From contig NZ_JBAJIJ010000002.1 of NCBI RefSeq assembly GCF_036867135.1, positions 248,001 to 312,000 on the forward strand: DNA of 64,000 nt, read 5' to 3'. The position numbers and the translations under genes were made by a program. A model generated the notes under the pieces. That model had not been told where the DNA came from, did no database searches, and was given only the letters and a program-made list of their open reading frames with translations. The stretch is from Aeromicrobium sp. Sec7.5. Lineage in GTDB: Bacteria > Actinomycetota > Actinomycetes > Propionibacteriales > Nocardioidaceae. This document shows positions 14,980 to 24,920 of this stretch, piece after piece (the stretch's first letter is position 1; each line of letters begins with the position of its first letter).

Positions 14980-17900
14980 ATGTCGATTCACAAGCTGACT
15001 GCCGGGTCGGGGTACGACTACCTGACCCGCCAGGTCGCCGCGATGGATGCGACCGAGAAGGGTCACACGTCGCTGGCGACGTACTACGCCGACCACGGCG
15101 AGACCCCCGGCCAGTGGATGGGCTCGGGGATGGCCGGGATCGACGGTCTGGACGAGGGCGACCCGGTCACGGCTGAGCAGATGAAGGCACTTTTTGGGTT
15201 CGGGTTCCACCCGTTGGCCGACTCCAGAGTTGCTCAGCTGACCGACTCGGCGTCGACCGCCGACATCAAGCGCGCCCGTCAGCTGGGCACCCCGTACAAG
15301 GTCTATGAGGCCGACGTTCCGCCCTACCGGATCGAGGTCGCCCGCCGCTTGGAGGATCTCAACGTCGCCGCCGGCCGACCGCGAGAGGCGGTCGTGTCGC
15401 TCGAGGAACGGGCGCAGGTGCGGACCGAGGTGGCGCGCGAATACTTCGAGCGGGAGCACGGACGCGAGCCGGCTGACGCCCGCGAGCTCGCCTCCTCTGT
15501 GGCGCTCTACTCCCGGCCCAAGACCACCGCGGTAGCCGGATATGACCTGACCTTCTCGCCGGTCAAGTCGGTCTCGACACTGTGGGCAGTCGCCGACCCG
15601 GCGACGGCGGCGGCGATCGAACGAGCGCACAACGCCGCCGTCAAGGACGCGCTGGCGTTCATCGAGCGCGAAGCGCTGTACACCCGTACCGGTACCAACG
15701 GCGTGCGTCAGGTCGACGTCCGCGGCTTGGTCGCCACGGCGTTCACCCACCGCGACTCTCGCGCCGGAGATCCAGACCTCCACACGCACGTTGCAGTCGC
15801 GAACAAGGTCCAGACCGCCAAGGACGGCATGTGGCTGGCCATTGACGGACGGCTGATGTTCCAGGCCACAGTTGCTGCGTCGGAGGCCTACAACACCGCC
15901 CTCGAGCGGCACCTTGAGGCATCGCTGGGGGTGCGTTTCGAGGAGCGAGAGAACACCGACCGACGCAAGCGGCCGGTGCGCGAGATCGTCGGGGTTGACC
16001 CCCGTCTGAACGAGCGTTGGTCGACCAGGCGTCAGAGCATCGAGGAGCGTCGTGACGTCCTGGTCGCGAAGTTCCACGCCGACCACGGCCGTCCGCCGAC
16101 TGCAGTCGAGGCTGTGCAGCTCGCCCAGCAGGCCACGCTCGAGACCCGCGACGTCAAGCACGAACCTCGCTCGATGCCCGAGCAGCGTGCTCAGTGGGCC
16201 GAGCAGGCGACCGGTGTTCTCGGTGTTAGGGGCCTGGAGCAGATGGTCACCACGGCGCTTCGCCCCGCCCCGTTGTCGGCGCAGGCCGCCGCCGATCGCC
16301 GCGTCGACGCGGCGTGGATCGGACGTGTCGCCGGTCGCGTCGTCGAGGGTGTGCAGGACCGGCGTAGCACCTGGAACCGCTGGAACCTCATCTCCGAAGC
16401 GCAGCGTCACGTGCGCCGCTCCGACGTGCCCGCCGATCAGGTCCAGCACCTCGTGAACCTCGTGGTCGACCAGGCGATCGCCACCTGCCAGCCCTTGGGC
16501 GTCGTCGACGACTCGGTCACGGAACCGGAGCAACTGCAGCGGCGCGACGGCGCGAGCGTGTACACCGTCGTCGGAGCAACTCTGTACACCTCGCCGCGCA
16601 TCCTGGCCGCTGAGCAGCGCATCGTCGAGGCCGCAGGCGTCCGCGACCGGCACCGCGTCGCCCCGGTCGACGTCGACCTCGCGCTCCTGGAAAGCGCCGC
16701 CAACGGTGTCGAGCTCAACGCTGGCCAGGACGCGATGGTGCGGGGAATGGCCACCAGCGGCGCCCGCGTCCAGCTGGGAATCGCCGCTGCCGGCACCGGC
16801 AAGACCACCGCCATGCGGGTCCTGACCCGCGCCTGGGAGGGCTCCGGTGGCAAAGTCATCGGCCTGGCGCCGTCAGCCGCGGCCGCGGCCGCGCTGCGCG
16901 AACAGACCGGCACGACGACCGACACCCTCGCCAAGCTCGTCGACTCCCTGCAGCGCGGCACGGGCGGCGCCCTGGTCGACCAGATCGGGGCCGGGACGCT
17001 CGTGGTGATCGATGAAGCCGGCATGGCTGACACCCTGAGCCTGGACACCGCGATCACCGCGGTGCTCGAGCGCGGCGCCTCGGTGCGCCTGATCGGTGAT
17101 GACCAGCAGCTGGCCGCCATCGGCGCCGGCGGCGTCCTGCGCGACATCGCTGACCGCCACGGCGCGCTCAAGCTCGCCGAGCTGATGCGGTTCGCCGACC
17201 CTGCCGAGGGCGCTGCGACTCTGGCGCTTCGCGAAGGACTTCCCGAGGCGTTGGGCTACTACTTCGACACCAAGCGCGTCCACGTCGGCGACGTCGCCAC
17301 CCTGACCGATGAGATCTTCACCGCCTGGCGCAGCGATCGCGCCGCCGGCAAGGATGCGGTGATGCTGGCACCCACTCGCGACCTGGTGGCCGAGCTCAAC
17401 GCCCGCGCCCGCGACGCGCGACTGGGCGACGTCGGCGCCGCACCGGACCGTGAGCTGCGACTGGCCGACGGCAACAGCGCCTCGGTCGGCGACGTCGTGC
17501 TGACCCGCAACAACGACCGCCGGCTGCGGATCTCGGCAACCGACTGGGTCAAGAACGGCGACCGCTGGCTCGTCGACGACGTGCGCGGCACGGCACTGTC
17601 GGTGCGGCACGTGGAGACCGGCCTGCGGGTGCTGCTGCCGGCGAACTACGTCGCCGAGCACACCGAGCTGGGCTACGCCTCGACCGTCCACACCGCCCAG
17701 GGCATCTCGGCCGACACCATGCACGGGCTCGTGACCGGCGACCAGACCCGCCAGCAGCTCTACACGATGATGAGCCGCGGCCGCCATGAAAACCACGCCT
17801 ACGTCGTGGTCGCCAGCGACGGCAACGCCCACGGTCTGATCCGTCCCGAGGCCCTTCGTCCGCCCACGGCCGGCGACGTCCTGACCCAGGTCTTGGCCCG

Positions 17901-20640
17901 ACACGAGTCCCCGCGTTCGGCCACCACGCTGATCGCCGAGGCCCAGGCCCCAGAAGCTCGCCTGCAGAGGGCGACCGAGAGGTATGCCGACGCCATCTAC
18001 GTCGCCGCCGCAGACCTCCTCGGAGACGATGCCGTAGCCGGCATCGAGACCCAGGCCGAGGTCCTTGTTCCTGGTCTGGTCGACGAGCCGGCATGGCCGG
18101 CGTTGCGTGCGCACCTGGTGCTGCTTCAGGCGCAGGGTGCCGGCGCGATCGGCGAGCTCGCCGACGCTGTCGCGGCCCGTGACATCGAGTCGGCCGACGA
18201 CCGTGCCGCGGTGCTGGACTGGCGGCTTGACCCTACGGGCAGGCGCGACGCCGAGCCGGGGCCGCTGCCCTGGCTTCCTGCCGTCCCGGTCGGGCTCGCC
18301 GGCGACACCCAGTGGGGCAAGTACTTGGGGTCGCTTGCCGACCAGATCCGGGAGCTTGCCAGCGAGGTGCACGACGCGACCTCCGGCGCGGACTCCCCGG
18401 CCTGGGCGCGTCACGCCCGCCTCTCCCCTACCACGGCGATCGCCGGCGACATCGCCGTGTGGAGGGCCGCCACGGGTGTCGACGAGGCCGACCGGCGTCC
18501 GACCGGACCACGGCAGATGCAGAAGGCCGCCGTGATGTATCAACGCCAGCTCGACACCCGTCTGGACGCCGGACGTCGCCCCGCGATGGACGAGTGGGGG
18601 CCAGCCATCCATACACTGCACCCGCGTTCGGATTCCTTCACTCCCCCGCTCGCTGAGCGTTTGGCCGCGATCAACCGGTCCGGCGTCAACGCCGCGGACC
18701 TGCTGAGCCGCGCCGCCGCGGAAGGTCCGTTGCCCGACGAGCACGTGGCCGCAGCGCTCTGGTGGCGCATCGCCCGGCACCTGTCGCCGGCGGTCGCGGC
18801 CGAGCAGAACTCCAGCGACGGCCAGCTGGCTCCTGACTGGGAAGACCTCCTGCACGAGCACCTCGGCGTCGAGGAGGCGTCCAACGTGACCTCATCACCG
18901 TGGTGGCCGACCCTGGTGGCCACCGTCGACCAGGCACACGATCGAGGCTGGCCGGTCGAGCAGCTGCTCGACTTCGCCAAGACCAGCGACGTCGAGGACC
19001 TCGACCTGGCTCAGGCGATGATCTGGCGCATCGCCCTGGTGACCGACCCACCCCCGACCGACGACTACGACGTCCCCGAGGAGAACCCGCCGCCCGAGGA
19101 CCTCCACGAGCCGGACCCGCTCGAGTTCGACCACGACCATGCCCGCGAGACCGGGGCCCACGTCGACGTCGACGAGCTGGACGCCGCGGCGCACACCCGC
19201 GAGCTCCTGGAGCCGGCAGGAGCCACCGGTTCGGGTCTGGACCGGATCATCGACCGGGCATGGGAGCTGCAGGCCTCCCCCGTCCCGGTCCAGCGCATCA
19301 ACGCCATCAACGCCGCAGCAGCCGACTACTTCGAGAGCCAGTTCTCCGACTCGTGGGCGCGACTGCACGTGCACGAACGACTCGGTGTCGACCTTGCCGG
19401 CGACGACCGATTCCGCCCCGGCTACGCCCCAACAGGCTGGACCAACCTGGTCGACCACCTGCGCACCCACGGCTTCAGCGACGACGAGATGCTCGCCGCC
19501 GGCGTGGCCAAGGAAGGCTCCACCGGACGACTGATCGACCGGCTCCGCGACCGCGCCGTCCTGCCCGTCATCACCCAAGGACGAGTCATCGGGTTCGTCG
19601 GCCGACGCAACCCCGACGCCACCCACGACCTCGCCGGACCCAAGTACCTCAACTCCCCCGACACTGTGGTGTTCCACAAGGGCGCCCAGCTCTACGGCAT
19701 CGCCGACGACCACGTGTCCCACGGCGCAGTACCCGTACTCGTCGAGGGTCCCTTCGACGCGATCGCCGTCACCATCGCCTCAGGTGGCGCGTTCGTCGGC
19801 GTCGCACCGCTCGGCACATCGACGACCGAGGAGCAGGCCGCCCAGCTCGCCGGTCTGCACGCCACACCGTTGGTGGCCACCGACGGCGACCTCGCCGGAC
19901 GGATCGCCGCCGAACGTGACCTGTGGTTGCTCGCACCGCATCTGGTCACACCCCGGGTTGTGCCCATGCCGATCGGCGCCGATCCGGCCAGTCTGCTCGA
20001 GCAGCGGGGACCGGCCCAGCTCGTGGCTCTGCTGCAGCAGCACCGTGACCTCGCCGCACTCCTGGTCGACGAACGTCTCACCAACCTGGCCGACCCGAGA
20101 GCCAGGAGCACCAACGCGGCCGAGGTCATCGCCGTCATGGCGCCCGAGCAGTGGGAGGACCTCATCGCCACCACGGCGGCAGCAGGGGCGCTGGAGGCTG
20201 GTCAGTTGCGCACCGACGTCGCGGCCGCGGCATGCTCGTTCAACCAGGACCCGCAGCGCTACTGCACCGACAAGCTCGGCCGCGTCTCTGACGTGCGTCA
20301 GCGCCTCGAACGGCAGGACAAGGCGCGCCCGGCCGACCGGTGGGCGCCGCTCGGACGCTCTCTCGATGGCCGCCTGACTGCCCGAAAGGACTGGCCGGCC
20401 GCCGCGACAATGCTGCAGCGACTCCACGAGCAGGGCGTCGACATCGAGCAGGTCGCACGGGAGGCGATCGCCACACGACCGCTGGGCGAGAACCCCTGCC
20501 GTGACCTGCGGTACCGACTCGCCGGGCACCTAGATAATTCTCAAAGCACGGGCGTTTCGGTGCCGCGCACGGCGACCACGCCGCGACCGCAGGTCCGCCG
20601 CGGACCCCAGCACCGTCCTGACCGCACACCGCGTCGCTGA
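14980..20640 (+). CDS. traA: MobF/TraA relaxase-helicase with C-terminal TOPRIM/primase-like region
   Basis: A protein of ~1,886 residues. The start is the ATG of MSIHKLTAGSGYDYLTRQVA; a GTG two codons earlier is an alternative. Residues ~1-400 form a TrwC-type relaxase with YDLTFSPVKSVSTLWAVAD and the metal-binding DLHTHVAVANKVQT. Residues ~590-960 form a RecD-like helicase: Walker A GIAAAGTGKTTAMRVL, Walker B LVVIDEAGMADT, then YASTVHTAQGISADT. The last ~450 residues resemble DnaG N-terminal/TOPRIM modules: GRVIGFVGRRNPDA, VPVLVEGPFDAIAV, VATDGDLAGRIAAERD. It should nick oriT, pilot and unwind the strand, and perhaps prime its copy. No oriT was identified. Its likely secretion partners lie at 31-42 kb. 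Confidence 0.9.
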   Translation: MSIHKLTAGSGYDYLTRQVAAMDATEKGHTSLATYYADHGETPGQWMGSGMAGIDGLDEGDPVTAEQMKALFGFGFHPLADSRVAQLTDSASTADIKRARQLGTPYKVYEADVPPYRIEVARRLEDLNVAAGRPREAVVSLEERAQVRTEVAREYFEREHGREPADARELASSVALYSRPKTTAVAGYDLTFSPVKSVSTLWAVADPATAAAIERAHNAAVKDALAFIEREALYTRTGTNGVRQVDVRGLVATAFTHRDSRAGDPDLHTHVAVANKVQTAKDGMWLAIDGRLMFQATVAASEAYNTALERHLEASLGVRFEERENTDRRKRPVREIVGVDPRLNERWSTRRQSIEERRDVLVAKFHADHGRPPTAVEAVQLAQQATLETRDVKHEPRSMPEQRAQWAEQATGVLGVRGLEQMVTTALRPAPLSAQAAADRRVDAAWIGRVAGRVVEGVQDRRSTWNRWNLISEAQRHVRRSDVPADQVQHLVNLVVDQAIATCQPLGVVDDSVTEPEQLQRRDGASVYTVVGATLYTSPRILAAEQRIVEAAGVRDRHRVAPVDVDLALLESAANGVELNAGQDAMVRGMATSGARVQLGIAAAGTGKTTAMRVLTRAWEGSGGKVIGLAPSAAAAAALREQTGTTTDTLAKLVDSLQRGTGGALVDQIGAGTLVVIDEAGMADTLSLDTAITAVLERGASVRLIGDDQQLAAIGAGGVLRDIADRHGALKLAELMRFADPAEGAATLALREGLPEALGYYFDTKRVHVGDVATLTDEIFTAWRSDRAAGKDAVMLAPTRDLVAELNARARDARLGDVGAAPDRELRLADGNSASVGDVVLTRNNDRRLRISATDWVKNGDRWLVDDVRGTALSVRHVETGLRVLLPANYVAEHTELGYASTVHTAQGISADTMHGLVTGDQTRQQLYTMMSRGRHENHAYVVVASDGNAHGLIRPEALRPPTAGDVLTQVLARHESPRSATTLIAEAQAPEARLQRATERYADAIYVAAADLLGDDAVAGIETQAEVLVPGLVDEPAWPALRAHLVLLQAQGAGAIGELADAVAARDIESADDRAAVLDWRLDPTGRRDAEPGPLPWLPAVPVGLAGDTQWGKYLGSLADQIRELASEVHDATSGADSPAWARHARLSPTTAIAGDIAVWRAATGVDEADRRPTGPRQMQKAAVMYQRQLDTRLDAGRRPAMDEWGPAIHTLHPRSDSFTPPLAERLAAINRSGVNAADLLSRAAAEGPLPDEHVAAALWWRIARHLSPAVAAEQNSSDGQLAPDWEDLLHEHLGVEEASNVTSSPWWPTLVATVDQAHDRGWPVEQLLDFAKTSDVEDLDLAQAMIWRIALVTDPPPTDDYDVPEENPPPEDLHEPDPLEFDHDHARETGAHVDVDELDAAAHTRELLEPAGATGSGLDRIIDRAWELQASPVPVQRINAINAAAADYFESQFSDSWARLHVHERLGVDLAGDDRFRPGYAPTGWTNLVDHLRTHGFSDDEMLAAGVAKEGSTGRLIDRLRDRAVLPVITQGRVIGFVGRRNPDATHDLAGPKYLNSPDTVVFHKGAQLYGIADDHVSHGAVPVLVEGPFDAIAVTIASGGAFVGVAPLGTSTTEEQAAQLAGLHATPLVATDGDLAGRIAAERDLWLLAPHLVTPRVVPMPIGADPASLLEQRGPAQLVALLQQHRDLAALLVDERLTNLADPRARSTNAAEVIAVMAPEQWEDLIATTAAAGALEAGQLRTDVAAAACSFNQDPQRYCTDKLGRVSDVRQRLERQDKARPADRWAPLGRSLDGRLTARKDWPAAATMLQRLHEQGVDIEQVAREAIATRPLGENPCRDLRYRLAGHLDNSQSTGVSVPRTATTPRPQVRRGPQHRPDRTPRR

Positions 20641-20705
20641 CCCAGACCGACAGCCGAGGCTGTTATCGATTGTCAGGGCTATTCAGCTGACCGGACCATC
20701 GCAGG

Positions 20706-21551
20706 TCAGAGGTCTCTCCATGGCCGATTCGCCCGGGGCCTGTCCATGCTCGGTGGATGACCTCCTGCGGTAGGTGGCTTGGGTGGGACTCGCTCGGGCT
20801 GGGGGTCGGCCACGAGGTCTCGGTAGCGCACAGGGGCGTGCTCGACGGACAGTTCGAGTAACCGGTAGAAGAGCATGCCGCGGCTGCGTGAGTGGCGCCG
20901 GTTGAAGCGGAAGACGAACTCGTCGAGGTAGCTCTGCACGTGCGCCTCGTCGACCGCTCCCCGGTGGGTGCCCAGCAGCCAGCGCTTGGTCAACGACGCG
21001 ACCCGATGGACGCTGGGCAGCAGCCCATCGACGTCCTCGCCACGAAGGCGAGCGGCGCGTTGGCTGCGTGGCTCGTGGATGTAGCCGAGCTTGTCGAGGC
21101 CGCGGTAGCTGGGCCAGCCGTCGGTGATTACGCGCGTGCCTGGTATGACGTGGGCGCTCACGAACGGGTGCAGTGTGGCGGCCGACCCGTCGGCCAGGAT
21201 CTGCATCCGGCACCTTCCGAGTCCCCGCGCCTCATCGACCTCATCCAGGCAGATCTGCTCGAGCTGTTCGAAGACGCCCGCCGCGATCCACCTGTCTCGC
21301 CGATCTCTGATCGTGGTCGCTGAGCAGGTCGAGTCAGCGATCCGTTCATAGGCGCCGCCGAGTACGAGGACCTGGACGAGCTTGTCGAAGACCACCCGGT
21401 CGTCGATGCGAGGTCGGTGGCAACCCAGCGGATGGTGGTCGACGTGTTCGGGTAGCAGCACGGCGAACTGGTCCCAGAGCGGTTCGATGATGAAAGATGG
21501 CAGAGCAGGCACAGGCACCTCGTGGGGAAGAACGAGACTTTGACACCTCAT
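20706..21551 (-). pseudogene. Chimeric transposase: IS5-type N-terminus joined to IS1595-type C-terminus
   Basis: This 281-residue open frame combines two unrelated transposases. The first ~110 residues (PSFIIEPLWDQFAVLLPEHV, GAYERIADSTCSATTIRDRR) are the N-terminal domain of IS5-family enzymes. From about GSAATLHPFVSAHVIPGTRV onward it reads as the C-terminal half of an IS1595 enzyme (DGWPSYRGLDKLGYIH, YLDEFVFRFNRRHSRSRGML). Neither catalytic domain is complete, so it should be inactive. It marks the junction between the conjugative element and the cytochrome oxidase segment. Confidence 0.78.
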
Positions 21552-21707
21552 TTCCTACGGGCGCCTGTGCCTGCACCACGTCACCGACGCACGCTATCCG
21601 CGGAATCTCTTAACGTAGTCGGCCACCGAGAGCCGGATGAGCCGACAGCCTCACCGATCGCGGTGGGGTGAGCTGACCAACTTCACAGCCCGAGGGGCAG
21701 CGATGCG
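21552..21707. other. Short intergenic remnant between IS debris and the cta genes
   Basis: About 155 bases with no coding frame. The left end probably holds the terminal sequence of the IS5-type element. The remainder shows no recognisable structure. Confidence 0.3.
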
Positions 21708-21800
21708 TCAGGCGGGCGCCTGGTGAAGCGCCGAGCCCTGCTTGTACTCCTCCCAGGGGACGTTCCAATCGGTCCAGCCGTTGTGGGGCTCGCGAGACAC
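21708..21800 (-). CDS. Possible 30-aa small protein after ctaF, or a gene tail
   Basis: A GTG-started frame of 30 codons ends EEYKQGSALHQAPA and contains SREPHNGWTDWNVPW, a strikingly tryptophan-rich, protein-like composition. The other frames here look random. It starts 11 bases after the ctaF stop. It could be a tiny oxidase-associated protein or the C-terminal tail of a gene lost when the neighbouring IS arrived. I do not recognise it. Confidence 0.35.
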   Translation of the reverse strand: MSREPHNGWTDWNVPWEEYKQGSALHQAPA

Positions 21801-21810
21801 GCCACGGAGA

Positions 21811-22206
21811 TCAGTGCTTGTGCACGCCTCGGTAGAACTCGAACACCCATCCGACGAGAGCGACAGCGCCGACCGTGACACCGATGATGAACAGCCACCA
21901 GCCGAACACGACACCGAGCACGACCGTCGCGAACGACATGGCCGCCCACAGCGGCCACCAGCTCGAAGCCGGAAAGAAGCCCAGCTCGCCGGCGCCGTCG
22001 ATGATCTCGGCGTCGCTGCGGTCCTCCGGGCGTTCCGGGATCTGCCCGGCGACGACCGCCAGGTAGAAGCCGAGCAGCACACACAGCAGCGTCGTCATGA
22101 GCAGCGCCACCGACCCGGTGGGGTCGCTCGTCAGGACCCAGTAGATCGGCGTGATCAGCGCGAAGAACACGCCGACTGAAGCGATGGTCCAGAGCTCGGC
22201 CTTCAT
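21811..22206 (-). CDS. ctaF: Cytochrome c oxidase subunit 4 (CtaF, actinobacterial type)
   Basis: A 131-residue membrane protein with four hydrophobic segments. The first is IASVGVFFALITPIYWVLTS. The second is near MTTLLCVLLGFYLAVVAG. A third and fourth follow in ATVVLGVVFGWWLFIIGVTV and VALVGWVFEF. Between them is the family feature GQIPERPEDRSDAEIIDGAG followed by FFPASSWWPLWAA. It is the small fourth subunit of the aa3 oxidase, which in actinobacteria sits in a bc1-aa3 supercomplex. It follows ctaD with three bases between, so the genes form one operon. Confidence 0.93.
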   Translation of the reverse strand: MKAELWTIASVGVFFALITPIYWVLTSDPTGSVALLMTTLLCVLLGFYLAVVAGQIPERPEDRSDAEIIDGAGELGFFPASSWWPLWAAMSFATVVLGVVFGWWLFIIGVTVGAVALVGWVFEFYRGVHKH

Positions 22207-22209
22207 GGG

Positions 22210-23997
22210 TCAGGACTCCTTGCCGTCGGTTTCGGGGCCATCGGTGGTGGGACCGTCGGTGCTGGTGCCGGGCTTGCCGTTGACGTCCGGGGCGTCAGCG
22301 AAGGCCGACTGCTCTCCGGGGTTGTCCTGGAGCTCCAGGGCGGCGATCTCGGGGTGGTGCAGGTCGAACGCCGGGCTCTCCGAACGGATGCGCGGCAGCG
22401 AGTGGAAGTTGTGCCGTGGCGGAGGCGAGCTCGTGGCCCACTCCAGCGACCGGCCCCAGCCCCACGGGTCGTCGAGGCCGACCGGCTTGCTCTTGCGCGA
22501 CTTCCAGACGTTGAGGAAGAACGGCAGCATCGAGGCGCCCAGCAGGAACGCACCGACCGAGGAGATCTCGTTGAGCGTGGTGAACCCGTCGCTCGGCGAG
22601 TAGTCGACGTAGCGGCGCGGCATGCCCTCGACACCCAGCCAGTGCTGGACGAGGAAGGTCAGGTGGAAGCCGATGAATAGCAACCAGAAGTGGATCTTGC
22701 CCAGCTTCTCGTCGAGCATGCGGCCGGTGATCTTGGGCCACCAGAAGTAGAACCCGGCGAACATCGCGAACACGACGGTGCCGAACACGACGTAGTGGAA
22801 GTGCGCCACGACGAAGTACGAGTCAGACAGCTGGAAGTCGAGTGCCGGCGAGGCCAGGATGACGCCCGTGAGACCGCCGAAGAGGAAGGTCGTGAGGAAG
22901 CCCAGCGAGAAGATCAGGGGGGTGTCGAATGACAGAGATCCCCCCCATAGCGTGCCGATCCAGTTGAAGAACTTCACTCCGGTGGGCACCGCGATCAGGA
23001 ACGTCATGAAGCTGAAGAAGGCCAGGTCGACCGAGCCCGTGACGTACATGTGGTGGGCCCATACCGCGACCGAGAGCGCCGCGATCATGAGCGTGGCGCC
23101 CACGAGTCCGACGTAGCCGAAGATCGGCTTGCGGGCGAACACCGGGAGGATCTCGGTGACGATGCCGAAGAACGGCAGCGCAATGATGTACACCTCGGGG
23201 TGTCCGAAGAACCAGAACAGGTGTTGCCACAGGATCGGTCCGCCGTTGGCGGCGTCGAACACGTGAGCCCCGAACATGCGATCGGCCCCGAGCGCCAGGA
23301 GCGCCGCGCCGAAGATCGGGAAGGCGATCAACGCGAGGAGGCTCGTGACGAGCGTGTTCCACACGAAGATCGGCATCCGGAACATCGTCATGCCGGGCGC
23401 GCGCATGCAGAAGATCGTGGTCGTGAAGTTGACCGCGCCGAGGATCGTGCCGATGCCTGACAGGTACAGGCCCATGACCCACAGGTCGCCCCCGACCCCT
23501 GGCGAGTTCACCCCGTCCGACAACGGGGCGTAGGCGAACCAGCCGAAGCTCGCCGCGCCGCTGGGGGTGAAGAAGCCGGAGACCGCGATGAGCGAGCCGA
23601 ACAGGTACAGCCAGTAGCTGAACATGTTGAGGCGTGGGAATGCGACGTCGGGTGCGCCGATCTGCAGCGGCATGATGACGTTCGCGAAGCCGAAGAATAG
23701 CGGCGTCGCGAACATCAGCAGCATGATCGTGCCGTGCATCGTGAACAGCTGGTTGTACGTCTCGTCGTCGACGAAGGTCGTGCCCGGACGCGCCAGCTCG
23801 GCGCGGATCACCAGGGCGATGACGCCGCCGATGATGAAGAACAGGAACGACGTGACCAGGTACATGTTGCCGATGACCTTGTGGTCGGTCGTCGTCAGAC
23901 AGGTGATGATCTTCTGCGGCAGCGTCTTGCCCGCGAACTCGCTGGGCGGCGCGACGTGAGCCTCACCGGTGTCGAACGCGGCGGTGGTGGTGGCCAT
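22210..23997 (-). CDS. ctaD: Cytochrome c oxidase subunit I
   Basis: A 595-residue haem-copper oxidase catalytic subunit with about twelve membrane helices. The binuclear-centre ligands are visible: the His-Tyr region [19 protein letters not shown], the CuB pair [10 protein letters not shown], and the haem ligands in [14 protein letters not shown]. The low-spin haem helix starts near [14 protein letters not shown]. The C-terminal ~60 residues are a hydrophilic, Pro/Thr/Gly-rich tail common in actinobacteria. It reduces O2 to water while pumping protons. It overlaps ctaC by one base. Nothing in the sequence looks degraded, unlike its neighbours. Confidence 0.97.
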   Translation of the reverse strand: MATTTAAFDTGEAHVAPPSEFAGKTLPQKIITCLTTTDHKVIGNMYLVTSFLFFIIGGVIALVIRAELARPGTTFVDDETYNQLFTMHGTIMLLMFATPLFFGFANVIMPLQIGAPDVAFPRLNMFSYWLYLFGSLIAVSGFFTPSGAASFGWFAYAPLSDGVNSPGVGGDLWVMGLYLSGIGTILGAVNFTTTIFCMRAPGMTMFRMPIFVWNTLVTSLLALIAFPIFGAALLALGADRMFGAHVFDAANGGPILWQHLFWFFGHPEVYIIALPFFGIVTEILPVFARKPIFGYVGLVGATLMIAALSVAVWAHHMYVTGSVDLAFFSFMTFLIAVPTGVKFFNWIGTLWGGSLSFDTPLIFSLGFLTTFLFGGLTGVILASPALDFQLSDSYFVVAHFHYVVFGTVVFAMFAGFYFWWPKITGRMLDEKLGKIHFWLLFIGFHLTFLVQHWLGVEGMPRRYVDYSPSDGFTTLNEISSVGAFLLGASMLPFFLNVWKSRKSKPVGLDDPWGWGRSLEWATSSPPPRHNFHSLPRIRSESPAFDLHHPEIAALELQDNPGEQSAFADAPDVNGKPGTSTDGPTTDGPETDGKES

Positions 23998-24824
23998 CAG
24001 TGCTCGGCTCCTTCGGGATCCAGACCGGCGATCGTGTCGGCTTCCTCAGCACCCGACGGACGGCCGATGTTGCCTTCGTCCTCGAGCGAGGCCAGGTGGG
24101 CGTCGTACTCGGCACGCGAGACCACGTTGACCTTGAAGATCATGCGTGAGTGGTACAGACCGCAAAGCTCCGCACAGCGCCCCGTGAAGGTGCCCTCGCG
24201 CGTCGGTGTGACGTCGAACGAGTTCACCTTGCCCGGCACGACATCCATCTTGAAGTAGAACTCGGGAATCCAGAACGAGTGGATGACGTCGGGCGACTTG
24301 AGGTCGAAACGGACCGACTCGTCGACGGCCAGCCACAGCTCGGCGGGCGCCTCCGGCGTGCCGAAGTCGTAGACGTCGACCCCTCCGGTGGCGTCCTCGT
24401 CGAGGTAGTTGAAGGCCCACTGCCACTTCGAGCCGATGACCTCGATGGTGTGATCGGGCTCGTCGACCTTCTCGAGGATCGCGTTCTGGGCGGTCACGGT
24501 GTGGAAGAAGAAGACCGCGACGATGATGACGGGCGCGAAGGTGTAGAGCGCCTCGATCGGGAGGTTGTACCGAACCTGGACCGGGATCTCGTCGTCGCTG
24601 CGCCGGCGGTACCGCACCATGCACCAGACGATGAGCCCGAACACCAGCAGGAAGATCACGAGCGTCGCGATCCAGGCACCGAGCCACAGGTTCCAGATCG
24701 TCTGGGTCCGGTCACTGCCGGCCACCGGAAGCGCCAGGCGCTTGATGTCGGAGTCGTCGACAGGAGAGCAGCCGCTCAGCACGACTGCTGCAAGGGCGAG
24801 AACCGCCAACTTCAATCGACCCAC
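23997..24824 (-). CDS. ctaC: Cytochrome c oxidase subunit II
   Basis: A 275-residue lipoprotein starting at GTG with lipobox LSGC. Two membrane helices lie at ~45-68 and ~92-112. The extracytoplasmic cupredoxin domain carries the CuA site [14 protein letters not shown] together with the upstream His in [16 protein letters not shown] and the WQWAFNY electron-entry stretch. It accepts electrons from the cytochrome bc1 complex and passes them to subunit I. It heads the ctaC-ctaD-ctaF operon. Three CACGTG palindromes lie just upstream. Confidence 0.97.
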   Translation of the reverse strand: MGRLKLAVLALAAVVLSGCSPVDDSDIKRLALPVAGSDRTQTIWNLWLGAWIATLVIFLLVFGLIVWCMVRYRRRSDDEIPVQVRYNLPIEALYTFAPVIIVAVFFFHTVTAQNAILEKVDEPDHTIEVIGSKWQWAFNYLDEDATGGVDVYDFGTPEAPAELWLAVDESVRFDLKSPDVIHSFWIPEFYFKMDVVPGKVNSFDVTPTREGTFTGRCAELCGLYHSRMIFKVNVVSRAEYDAHLASLEDEGNIGRPSGAEEADTIAGLDPEGAEH

Positions 24825-24849
24825 GGGCGCCTTTCTGGTTCAAGATCGT

Positions 24850-24875
24850 CACGTGATGACACGTGATGACACGTG
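24850..24875. promoter_or_regulatory. Three CACGTG palindromes spaced exactly 10 bp upstream of ctaC
   Basis: CACGTG occurs at 24850, 24860 and 24870, making the direct repeat CACGTGATGA twice plus a final CACGTG. The 10-bp spacing puts the sites on one face of the helix. They lie 26-51 bases upstream of the ctaC start, in the only space available for the oxidase promoter. They may be a regulator array or an expanded short repeat. Confidence 0.5.
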
Positions 24876-24920
24876 CACAGTACTCCAGCACGTACCCGTC
24901 AGGAGTTAAGGGCAACCCTC

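Noticed and set aside
16873-18861. 662-codon minus-strand open frame inside the relaxase gene
   Set aside because: Val/Gly/Arg-rich antisense shadow of the helicase region; no motif.
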